A DNA stretch of 64,000 bases. It comes from Flectonema sp. DT1601. Lineage: Eukaryota > Euglenozoa > Diplonemea > Diplonemida > Diplonemidae. Of this stretch, positions 29,128-38,501 are shown piece after piece. The stretch is from contig OZ025820.1 of assembly GCA_964019425.1 (NCBI GenBank), positions 620,001 to 684,000 on the forward strand, given 5' to 3'. Under the pieces are notes generated by a model. The model worked only from the letters and a program-made list of their open reading frames with translations. It had not been told where the DNA came from and did no database searches. Made by a program: the position numbers and the translations under genes. Every line of letters begins with the position of its first letter. The first letter of the stretch is position 1.

Positions 29128-29217
29128 ATGGGAAAGCTACAGACCCTGGGTGAACTCGGAGGGTACCACACGTTGTTACCAAGTTTGCGGATTTGCGGGG
29201 GGTTTTCTTTGATGTAG
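29128..29217 (+). pseudogene. Truncated copy of the 26924 membrane-protein gene
   Basis: The first twelve codons (MGKLQTLGELGG) are identical to the functional gene. Small deletions then remove part of the next codons (LATIHTLLSK becomes YHTLLP) and the frame stops after 29 residues. The rest of the gene is absent. Confidence 0.75.
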
Positions 29218-29319
29218 AGATATGCAGAAAATGTTATGTGCTCTGGTTATTAAGCAAGATTTCTTTAACTGTTCTCATCGCTGTTTTTTTAATTATTATT
29301 CGCAGGACTTAATACATAA

Positions 29320-29623
29320 ATGTCTCGTCGTTACGTTGGAAGTCCCCCAGCAGCCTCAACAGGTGTTGGTGACACGATTATACACTTAGATCTTGAGGTA
29401 TGGGAAAGTTCGTTGTTGTTATTTCGTATCACATATGTTCTTCCGGGAAAAAAAAAAAAAAAAAAATCAGACATGTAGTACGAGGGAGCTACGAGAGGCT
29501 ATAAGCAAGATAACTCGCACACTCGAAGCCCGCTTGGATGCTTACGAAAAAAACAATCACAAACTGGTTAGTATAATAAGAAAATGGGAAGATGATGCCA
29601 CAGGTAATCTGTATGGAGACTAA
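29320..29623 (+). CDS. Small coiled-coil protein of 76 residues
   Basis: Two exons, 29320-29397 and 29471-29623, joined across a 73-nt intron (GTATGG to ATCAG), give MSRRYVGSPPAAS at the start and a helix with charged heptads to the end (RELREAISKITRTLEARLD). Size and shape resemble small subunits of BLOC/BORC or kinetochore complexes, but no identity can be claimed. The gene begins ~100 bp after the pseudogene. Confidence 0.6.
29398..29470 (+). other. Intron, 73 nt
   Basis: GT-AG with 19 consecutive A just before the TCAG acceptor. Confidence 0.6.
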
Positions 29624-29822
29624 CTTGTCCACACTTCTTACGAAGTCGATACACTTCACTCGTGCGAAATCAAAACAAAAAACAAAACAAAACAAAACAA
29701 AACTCTCCTTCTGTATTCATTTTGTGTTCATATTGAAAACCAGCGACTAGTAGAGCTGAAAACTTTACAATTTGAGTTGAATTGTTGACATAAATCTTAT
29801 TATTTCATAAAGTCTTATAAAT

Positions 29823-31268
29823 ATGCCGAACTTAAGATTGGTCAGTACGCTAACTGATACAAACCTTCACCAGAGTGGTATACCTTATGTTCCACATACA
29901 CCGCAACAGTTGAGTTTCATACGGAAACCGTCTCGATTGCCGAGAGATACGTTAATAACGTCTGCGAGGTCATCGGTATCCGAAGATGGCAAACATGGAG
30001 AAATTGGAAATGATTCCGATAGCACTGACAGCAGTAGCAGTTCAGAAGTAGAAGTGACTCGAAAAAAGAAAGTTTCATTATCAAAGGTTGCGCACACTAT
30101 TGGAATGGTTGCCTACAATTTAAAATGTCGAAAAAGAAATAGCGTTGCTGAAAGTAAAAACAATTCTCAACGACAAACTAAATCACTATACGACGATTAC
30201 GAAGATGGAAGTGAATGTCCTTATTATATTCATGATGTAGAGTTCTGTTCAGGGATGGCAATTCAATTTCTCCCATCAGCTGTCGTAAGCACAATTGAAA
30301 ACGTTGCTGCTTATCGTTTGTATTTATTATTATTACCAATCATAACCTTAAGAAGACATCGGCTTCGAGCAAGAAAACTATTAGCTGAGAACAAATCAAT
30401 TCAATTGCCTTCGTTAGACCAACTTAAGAGTACTTGTCGATTGCTTTCGTTATTTCCACCAGATATGTTGGCAACAGCAATGAGAGAATCTGTTTTAAAA
30501 GTTTATCAACCCCATGAATGTATCGTTCTCAAGAAATGTACAATTAACAGAACATTAATGGTTCTCGTTCAAGGAAATACTGTAATGAAAAAGTTCAGGC
30601 GATCCATAGTATTGAAATCTGGTACGGTTCAGGGTGATCTTTTTGAAACCTTTCCAGATGAAGGTACTCAACACGTTGGTATCTATGCCGGTCCGGAACC
30701 ATGTATTGTATTTCATCTTAAGCAAGCAAGGGTTAGAACGATGATGCAGCGTGTGGATCCAAGCAACGTCAGAGCACCCAAACTTGCTAATGCGATTAGC
30801 AAACAAGCTCAACTTAATTACACAGTTGGTGCTGTCGGTACCTTAAGAAAACTATCTGGAAGAAAAGCCCCTTGTGTTAAAGCAAAAAAACTACAAGAAA
30901 TGTTCAACCAGCTAAAACACAAACAAGATGTCGGTCACGATTATTTCTTTGAAGACTTTCATGCTTCAGCAACTATTCCTTTTGGTACTACGGCAGCAAA
31001 TGTTAAACAATTTCCTTTGATATTATCGACATTTGGTAATACTCCGAAATATCTACAACAAATAGCAGATCAATTACCTTTACATCCCCGATGGCCTGTA
31101 CCTCGTCCGACTAAAACGACGACTCGTCAGGAACACATTTTTTATTCGAAATATCCAAGATTTACTCCAAGCTGTCCTTGCTACACTGAAGAAGGAAGAT
31201 GGCGACTAGCACCAGTTCCTCGGTCTTATACACGACGGATAGGATTTACTGATGATGATTATTTTTGA
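29823..31268 (+). CDS. Protein with a cyclic-nucleotide-binding-like domain
   Basis: A 481-residue single-frame protein. The first ~130 residues are disordered, with a serine/aspartate-rich stretch. Residues ~195-290 (LLSLFPPDMLATAMRES, KVYQPHECIVLKKCTINRTLMVLVQGNTV) have the hydrophobic pattern of a cNMP-binding beta roll, including the helix before it. The phosphate-binding cassette motif (GExA...R) is not visible, so nucleotide binding is doubtful. The C-terminal third is basic and tyrosine- and proline-rich, as in some ciliary or axonemal cNMP-like proteins; that comparison is inference. Confidence 0.6.
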   Translation: MPNLRLVSTLTDTNLHQSGIPYVPHTPQQLSFIRKPSRLPRDTLITSARSSVSEDGKHGEIGNDSDSTDSSSSSEVEVTRKKKVSLSKVAHTIGMVAYNLKCRKRNSVAESKNNSQRQTKSLYDDYEDGSECPYYIHDVEFCSGMAIQFLPSAVVSTIENVAAYRLYLLLLPIITLRRHRLRARKLLAENKSIQLPSLDQLKSTCRLLSLFPPDMLATAMRESVLKVYQPHECIVLKKCTINRTLMVLVQGNTVMKKFRRSIVLKSGTVQGDLFETFPDEGTQHVGIYAGPEPCIVFHLKQARVRTMMQRVDPSNVRAPKLANAISKQAQLNYTVGAVGTLRKLSGRKAPCVKAKKLQEMFNQLKHKQDVGHDYFFEDFHASATIPFGTTAANVKQFPLILSTFGNTPKYLQQIADQLPLHPRWPVPRPTKTTTRQEHIFYSKYPRFTPSCPCYTEEGRWRLAPVPRSYTRRIGFTDDDYF

Positions 31269-31528
31269 AGAGTGTAGTTTCTTAGTAGATTATTTGTTAT
31301 ACTTCAAAACATTTACACGTGTTATGTTTTTAACTGGTAGGCTTCTGTCTGCCGGTTTTTTTTTTTTTTTTTTTTTTTGTACTGCCGGGAGTTTTATCGC
31401 TTGTGTAAAGCTTACTTAGCTTCATTCTGAAAACAGGCGGCACACAACAATATGATCTATTAGAGTGAACAGTCATAAAAAAATAAACCAACGGAAGGGA
31501 AAACAAAAAAAAAAAAAGAATACACAAA

Positions 31529-34497
31529 ATGAGAGAAAGCTGCCACTTACGTGAAGTCCTTATAGTGTTATTATGTGTGGTGGTGGGAGGGACGGGGAAC
31601 GGAAGGATACCTGATGGACCAATTGTGAGATGGATTAAGGCAACAGATTTTATTGGAAATATGGTAACGAATGTTGAAAGAAAAGGAAAGAGTCCTCAAG
31701 GATTCACAGTAGTGACTTCAACAGACTTACAGTCACTAAGTCAAGTTAGTGTCCTTGATATGGTTACCGGAGAGAAGCATTGGAATGCACCAACAGGTGG
31801 AGCTGGTATCAGAGTTCCAGTCGTCCTCGATGATATTATTTGTACAGTTGCAGGAACAAGTCCCTGCAGGTTACGTTGCTACCCAGTCACTTCGAGTACC
31901 CAAATGTGGAGTTGGGAACAACCTGGTGGGGACAGTTTATCTGGTGCCACAGTTTCAACTAAATTGCAACTCTTTTTCTTGGTGTCTGTTAATAGCGAAT
32001 CTACTTCTTCAACATCCTACGCTGTTAAACATTCATCAGATGGTGCTGGGGCTATTGTTTGGTCTTGTCAACATAATTACACCAAGTATGCTAAATCGTA
32101 TCCAGAGATACCACCAACTCCAACCTACGACCCAATAACTGGTATGAAATTTAATATTCATTTCGTTTAATGTAATGTGATGTGGTTATTCTTAATAATA
32201 AAAAAAACAGGCATATTAATTTCTGGAGGGAATGGGTTCCTCGCTGCAATGAGCGACAGAGGAATTACTTTGTGGAAGATAACTGATATCGCAATTGTGA
32301 CTGGATCACCAGTAATTATAAATACAACAATAGTTGTGAGTTGTGTAATCTACAAAGAGCATCCCGGAGTTGTTGCATTCGACCTACTAACAGGAACCTA
32401 TTTATGGATGATAAGAACACCAGCACGGTTGAATTCACCAATTGAGGTCGATGGTAAAATAGCTTATGCTTCATCGGAGATTGATCCAGTCTTTGGAATT
32501 CAATCTCCTGGGATATATATATTGGATGGTTTTGACTTAAAGTTTACAAAGCTTTCAGAGAATGTTGACTGCTTGGGAGGTGAAGTAAAAAAACCAAACT
32601 CATCGACAGATTCCATTAAATACATTGGGCAATACGATAATACCGCTGATTGCAAACTTGGTTGTGAAGCAGCTTTTCGAAATACAACTTCCTTTACTTA
32701 TTACGACACGACATACGTTAAACCTGCTTGGGTACAGGGTTGCTACTGCCGAACTGATGGCAAGTGGATGTCTCAACCTATAACTGGTGCTACTTCCGGT
32801 TTTTGGGAACCGCCTGGTGTAGAGCACTTCTTCTCTTGGCCTACGAGTATGCTTTATTTTAATTTACTTCAAAAAAAAAAAAAAAAAAAAAAAGCAACAA
32901 CGTCAAATATGCAATTAAAAAAACAGATACTTGGTGGTCCAGTGCTGTAGAAAAAGATGGATTTCTGTATATCGCAGGTTTCAATACCACTCATGATGTT
33001 TACTTGTCGTTATCAACTTCATCGGGATTAGTACAGTGGAGGAATGACGTCGAACTTGAAACTGCTGGGCTTGCAGTAGGCTACGGACCATCAATAAATT
33101 CTGTTGAAGTGGTATTCCCTTCTCGAGGCAAAGGGGGTTCTGTTATTGCTTTCCAGACTTCAAAAATTCCACCTCCGATTATTCCACCTTCACCAACACC
33201 TTGGTATAAACAAGCCGGGTATTTATCATCTCTAATTGTTGGTTCGATTGCGCTCATAGTTCTTGTTGTTTGTATTTGTCTTAGTAAGAATGAACGTGGG
33301 GGGTTGGATCACGCATCACCTGGTCGTAAATATCAAGTCATCACTAAATTAGGTTCTGGTTCTTACGGAGTTGTATTTTTAGTAAAAAGGAAAGCCGACA
33401 AGGTTCCATTCGCTCTCAAGTATTTAAGTTGTGACTCTGATGAGGCTCAAGAACGAGCACTTTTAGAATTCAGAACAATGAGAACGTTTCAAGGACATCC
33501 GAACATGATCAGAGTTCAAGAAACGTTCATGAACTGGAAAGACAGCAGTCAATGTAGTGAAGAACGTTCTAAAGAAGTTGAACCTCTTCTTGATGACATT
33601 AGAAAGTTTGGCAGCCCTAAATACGTTTGTTTAGTAATGCCGTTCTACAGACAAGGTGATCTTAAAAAATTCGTCTTAGAAACCGAAGGATCAATCGGAG
33701 AAGAATTGTTATTAGATTTCACTGCTCAGATTTGCAGTCTAATGGAGTTTTTACACAGTAAAGAACCTCCCCTTATTCATAGAGATCTGAAACCCGAAAA
33801 CATTCTTCTAACTGACGACTGTAAATCCGTTGTTGTTACTGATTTTGGACTAGCTAAAAGGATGCATAATCAGTACTGCGCAACCAGAGCTGGAACCCTC
33901 TGCTACATGGCTCCAGAGTGTTGGGCACATCATTATAGCAAAGAAGCTGACATGTGGGCAATAGGATGCATTCTCTACAGCGTTGCTACAAAAAGACTTG
34001 AAGAATACAACATTAGAGTAATGTTTAGTGAAGCATTGCAGACAGAGTCCTTTCAGCCGTCTGTATGTATTGTTTAATTTTCTTATTTTAATAAATAATG
34101 ATAAAAAAAAACGATTTTATTAAAACGATAACAGATTGAGGAAGAGCTTGCTTCTCTGGGATACCCAACAATTGGAAAAATAGCATCCGCACTTGTTGAA
34201 CCGAATTATCACATTAGGCCTAGTGCAAGGGAAGTGCTGAATTGGGTATGTGTTTAAAAAAAATCTTCGGCGAAAAAAAAAAAAGAAAAAAAAAAAAAAC
34301 AGCTCGGGGTTCAAAAATACGACCCATACAATCCCACCATTCCAATTGCTAGAAATTCTCAAAGCGCAGTACCAATCGTATCTTGGCAAGAGAACAAATC
34401 TCGTGCAGCAATGATTGAACAGACATCAAGCCCGAGTCCTGCAGTACAAATGGGTTCATTAAATAATAATTTTAATTCAACTTTACAAAGTAATTGA
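31529..34497 (+). CDS. Transmembrane Ser/Thr kinase with PQQ-like propeller ectodomain
   Basis: Five exons (31529-32141, 32211-32846, 32927-34062, 34135-34245, 34303-34497) encode 896 residues. A signal peptide (LIVLLCVVVGGTGNG) is followed by a PQQ-type propeller with recurring G-x2-3-W blades (LDMVTGEKHW, FDLLTGTYLWM, STSSGLVQW). A cysteine-rich insert at about residues 350-405 resembles a PAN/WSC domain. A membrane segment lies at about 516-537. The kinase starts near 552 (GSGSYGVV) and has K581, HRD at 701-703 and DFG at 722, so it should be active. The propeller-TM-kinase layout recalls IRE1 and PERK, but no RNase domain follows. It is probably a receptor or luminal stress sensor. Confidence 0.82.
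32142..32210 (+). other. Intron 1 of the propeller kinase, 69 nt
   Basis: GTATGA to AACAG; joins PIT-G to ILISGGNG. Confidence 0.75.
32847..32926 (+). other. Intron 2 of the propeller kinase, 80 nt
   Basis: GTATGC to AACAG, containing 23 consecutive A; joins SWPT to NTWWSSAV. Confidence 0.75.
34063..34134 (+). other. Intron 3 of the propeller kinase, 72 nt
   Basis: GTATGT to AACAG; joins ESFQPS to IEEELASLG in the kinase C-lobe. Confidence 0.75.
34246..34302 (+). other. Intron 4 of the propeller kinase, 57 nt
   Basis: GTATGT to AACAG; joins REVLNW to LGVQKYDP. Confidence 0.7.
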
Positions 34498-34600
34498 CGT
34501 TATCTGTTTTAACTACGGTTGGAATTTAATTATTGGTTGACCCTACATGATTTGGTGGTGGTCTTTGTTGTTGTCTATGTGTGGGAAAATTTTATCATAT

Positions 34601-34762
34601 GAGAGGATGCCAAAAGTAGGGTACAATTTTGGGCCACGGGTATCTGACAGTCCCTAAGTGTGAATCCGACCACTTTTCACAAGATATTTTATACTCAAAA
34701 AATGCAATTCCGTGTCTGGGAAGTGATTTTACTCACCGCTAGTTTCAAAATTCCATATTTCC
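34601..34762. repeat. Left terminal inverted repeat
   Basis: Starts GAGAGGATGCCAAAAG and ends near TTCCATATTTCC. Confidence 0.85.
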
Positions 34763-35254
34763 TTCACTAAAGACCCCTCTTTGTAGGCTAACAGGCCTTT
34801 GTCCTGTATGAACCATTTTTGCTGCCTTTTTAAATCATGTCGTTTATTTATCTGAAACCAGTTAAATTCCTACAACATCCAGAAACATGCAAGAAAAAGT
34901 TGTTATCTCGCGGTTCAAAGAGATAATGACAGAAATGGGTGAGCAGCTCCAATAGGGGGAGCGAAACAGTGCTAGTGGGTCGACAAAGAGATGGGTGACA
35001 TTAGCGAAACAGCTGCTTGAGTGCCTTTCAGGAGGCGATGTTGACAGCATGCTCAGGGATGTTATTGGCATATCAAGTCTGTGGAAATGTGTTGCTCCCC
35101 CTTGTGTAGGTGAGATGATAAGTAGTTTAGAAGTTGGAAAGAGGAGGAGAGTTTTTAAAACACTTGACAGCAACGGGTGGAAGTTTTAACACTTTGCAGA
35201 AGCCGGTATTAAGATCGGAAGGAAGGCATGGGATGAGAGAAACGTGAGGCTCAG

Positions 35255-36100
35255 ATGCTAGGACGGCCAAGAAAAACCAATGAGGAGATGGCAGAAGTTG
35301 TCGACAGCGAGCACAGGGCAGCATCGGCGGAAACCTCTATCACACTGAAGAGGCTGTCGAAGGTGCGAGACTCAACCGTCACCATCCAGAATGTCTTGCC
35401 AACTTTCCGGAGCATCTATGAGAGCAGCTCTCTCAGAGATAAGATTTCAATGACAACCTTTCGTAGGATGAGAAAAGAAGAATTCCGCAAACTGGCCCGC
35501 CGAACTGATGTTTGTAACTACTGCCTGGCAGGCCAGTCAATCAGGAAGAAACTGGGGAAGCTCCTTAAAAGTGCTAAAGGGAAGTCCGGTTACTCAATGA
35601 GTGTCTGGAATGTCTCTCGCTCAAGTGGTCTTATTCTCCAGTGCATGCTCAATTCTTCTGGAAGTGTACCCCAAAATATTAAACTTCAGGCTGCAGAATA
35701 CATTCAGCAACTCGTAGAGATTGATCTTCACACTGAGGAATTCCGACGCCAGAACGCGATTTACGCTGAAAAAACACAAGACCCAGGTGACAGTCTGGTG
35801 ATCACCCTAGACTACAAAGAAAAGGGTACATTGCCACAGGTTCCGCAGGAAGGCAACAGCCATTTCTACGAGCAGGATTGCTTGGGGGAAAAGGGACACA
35901 GATACCCAAAAGGAAAAGAAAGCAGCGGCAGTGTAAGGGGTGCGGTGGGGTTGACCACGACTTGCGCAACTGCCCTAGATCAGAATTTGAAAGCAGCACC
36001 AGTAGCATCATTACCAGTAGTGACAATATGTGTATCAGTGTCAGTAGTACCTGTGCTAGTAGCAGTACTTCCAGTACTCCCAGTGACGTGTAGCAATTAA
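35255..36100 (+). CDS. Transposase-like protein of the TIR element, probably incomplete
   Basis: A 281-residue frame starting MLGRPRKTNEEM. It contains a possible zinc-binding pair (CNYC), a long helical stretch ending LHTEEFRRQNAIYAE, and a SLVITLDYKEKG strand whose aspartate could be the first acidic residue of an RNase H-like catalytic core. The last ~60 residues are low-complexity, and no later catalytic residues are evident. Related frames upstream (34995-35189) suggest an N-terminal part in another frame, so the transposase is probably inactive. Confidence 0.55.
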   Translation: MLGRPRKTNEEMAEVVDSEHRAASAETSITLKRLSKVRDSTVTIQNVLPTFRSIYESSSLRDKISMTTFRRMRKEEFRKLARRTDVCNYCLAGQSIRKKLGKLLKSAKGKSGYSMSVWNVSRSSGLILQCMLNSSGSVPQNIKLQAAEYIQQLVEIDLHTEEFRRQNAIYAEKTQDPGDSLVITLDYKEKGTLPQVPQEGNSHFYEQDCLGEKGHRYPKGKESSGSVRGAVGLTTTCATALDQNLKAAPVASLPVVTICVSVSVVPVLVAVLPVLPVTCSN

Positions 36101-36229
36101 GAACTTCAGCAAAATCAATGATTTTTATAAAAAAGAAAGCACATCATTGTATTATCAGTACTGCCTATTAAGCACCTGGTCGAACTTAGTATCACTACCA
36201 TTCTCCTTATACTACAGGTAAGCTCTTAG

Positions 36230-36392
36230 GGAAAATATGGAATTTTGAAACTAGCGGTGAGTAAAATCACTTCCCGGACACGGAATTGCATTTTTTGAGT
36301 ATAAAATATCTTGTGAAAAGTGGTCGGATTCACACTTAGGGACCGTCAGATACCCGTGGCCCAAAATTGTACCCTACTTTTGGCACGTTCTC
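36230..36392. repeat. Right terminal inverted repeat
   Basis: Reverse complement of the left repeat, ending CTTTTGGCACGTTCTC. Confidence 0.85.
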
Positions 36393-38501
36393 ATATTATG
36401 ATTAGTTTTAAAAAATAATATAAATTATTGACAACGAACTTGCTTATTATACTTTTATGTTGTGTTTTATTTTTTTTTTTTATCATTGTACATTTACTGC
36501 CTTTTTTTTTAAAAAAAAAAAAAAAAAAAAACTGGAGAAGATTCATTCTGTGTTTGCTCTCCTATTTTTGTTTTATTGGCGAGATCCGTGTGATTATTTC
36601 TACTCTATAACTTTCCTCTAGTTTTTTTTTTCTTCTTTTTTTTTTTTTTTTATATATTTTCTTTTTTTTACAAAACTAACACTATTATCAGAAGAAGTTA
36701 TTAATTTCCCCCCAAAAAATGAAAGTACAACCAGTCGGGTCTCTTGATGAAGCCCGATTGTTGTTCCTCTTCAGAAAAATTCTAAGTGTTGAGAAGAAAC
36801 AATCAAAGAAAAAGAAAGGAGAGACCGAGAAAACAAAAGACTAATGGCAAAAGGTTAGAGGTCCGCAAAAGTAGAACGCACGGCGAAGAGAACAGCCGAT
36901 GCTCCTGAAAGAAAAATGGATCCTTTTGAATACGGTGAGGGAGTCTGAGACTCTCTCACCTCTATTTGAATTAGATAATCAATTAGAAGATAAAACAGTT
37001 AACGTGAGGATTCCGTTAGCGTACGTACACAAGTCAATGAGTTAAATGGTCTACTTGGGTACTTCATTTCTCTGCCAAGGTTTACTCTGCGGGTTTTATT
37101 AGAAACTAAATCCACCATTGTTATGTTGCAGACGAGCGACTTACAACAAGCAAAAAACACTGGGGAGCCCCTAAACACCCCCACGGTAACATTCAGTGGT
37201 TCAAATAAACTTGGAATCGTTTGTACGGCATCGTCGTTTAGCTACCTACGTTCCTCGCTCGGGGTATGCCCTGTTCTGCGGTAGGGGTAAATACAGAATC
37301 AATACCGAGTCTTCGGAAACAGTTACGGATTAGGTCCTCTGTTGCTGTGAGTATACAAGTTTTTCATATTAAAAATACTAACAAGAATGTTGGGTAGGGG
37401 GAATGGTCGGAAGAAAGATTTTTTAATTTTTAGCCCCGAAACCCCGACCATTATTTGTTTGTTGTCTTGCGAATTTTTGATTTGATTTTTTTTGATTGAC
37501 TAGTACCTATTAATACTAACAAACAGAAAGGTTCCTTTTTTTTTTTTTTTTTATATTTTAATTTAGTTCAATATCTTATAATAAACTCATATTCTAACTA
37601 ACAAGAAAGAAGGAAAGAAAAAAAAAAAATGTTGATTAGCGCACGACGCAAAACCAACACCCATATTTGGTATGTTGGTTTGCTGTTTTGTGCTCCATTA
37701 CTTATTTCTGACCTAGTTAAAGCTATATTCCCTCTTTTTTTTAAAGTCTGTTTTGTCCTCAGTTTTATGTCATGGTCGAGGTACTGCTCTGTGACTTACC
37801 AATGAGCAGTGGTATCGACAGGTGCTCTGTGTGCACCCCCACCGAGTTCCACGTGTTGCGAAAAAGGAATGATGTGTGCGGCACATATTCCCTCCTAATT
37901 CTTATGGGCGTTTTTAAACCGTTGAGTTATCATGGGAGTTTTTTTTATGTTGCTACGTATTAGTTGGTTTTCCCTTTCCCTCTTTCTATAAATCCCATTC
38001 TGATTCATTATGCTTTTGTTTATTATGTCTTCATCTGAAATTTATTTGTTTTGTTGTTCATCTTCTGGTAATTTGTTGGACTCGCTAGCTAACTATTTTT
38101 GCTGAACCAACCATTATTTGTTTGTTGTCCTACGAAGTTGTTTTTTTTGCATTTGATTTTTTAATGCTAACATATTCTGCTCCTCAATTTGAAAAAAAAA
38201 AAATAAAAATAAAAATATGCACCTGATATTCGCAGTATTTAACAAAACAGTGTAGACGTTATTTATCATTATCGTTGCTATTTTTTATTTATTTGTTTTT
38301 TCTTTTCTTTCTTTTTTTTCTTTTCATATATGGTTTATATTTGTTTTCGTCTCGTACTCTTTGTGATTGTAAAACTATTCGTTACAGTCACCTTCAGCTC
38401 TCTCACAGGTTATGATGCAATGCACTTAGTTGATTGAGATTGAAGTATTGATTGAGTTTTGTATTTTATTATTCTCCTCCCCAGATATTGAATTTACACA
38501 A
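36393..38501. other. Gene-free stretch of 2.1 kb with hairpins and a direct repeat
   Basis: No open frame over 65 codons. A 12-bp hairpin with loop TGA lies at 36934-36960 (GGTGAGGGAGTC and GACTCTCTCACC), and a smaller one (TCGGG/CCCGA) near 36737. The stretch ACCATTATTTGTTTGTTGTC occurs at about 37449 and again at about 38109. Long T and A runs occur at both ends. The middle (36720-37340) is less AT-rich and could hold an RNA gene, which I cannot name. Confidence 0.5.
36934..36960. other. 12-bp hairpin
   Basis: One G-T pair, loop TGA, in a region without genes. Confidence 0.6.

Larger units (their letters stand above)
27978..29190 (+). repeat. Second, broken copy of the upstream region of the membrane-protein gene, split by an insertion
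   Basis: 27978-28222 repeats 26447-26860 with gaps (shared stretches GCGCAAGACTCTAAC and AATCTTACACCTTGATAAA), and 29075-29190 repeats the sequence around the start codon. About 850 bp (28223-29074) unrelated to the first copy sits between them. This looks like a tandem duplication that later lost most of its coding part and gained an insert. Confidence 0.75.
34601..36392. mobile_element. DNA transposon with ~160-bp terminal inverted repeats
   Basis: The left repeat (about 34601-34762) and right repeat (about 36230-36392) are inverted copies with only a few differences, for example GAGAGGATGCC against GAGAACGTGCC at the tips. The inner 1.45 kb has higher GC than its surroundings and holds transposase-like frames. 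ATAT flanks both ends and could be a target duplication, but it also extends the palindrome, so it is ambiguous. The element sits about 100 bp after the kinase stop codon. Superfamily not assigned. Confidence 0.85.

Noticed and set aside
38430-38501. Extra 24 residues at the N-terminus of the protease
   Set aside because: The signal peptide starts at the methionine at 38502; the upstream part lies before a CTCCCCAG acceptor-like site and is probably leader or intron.
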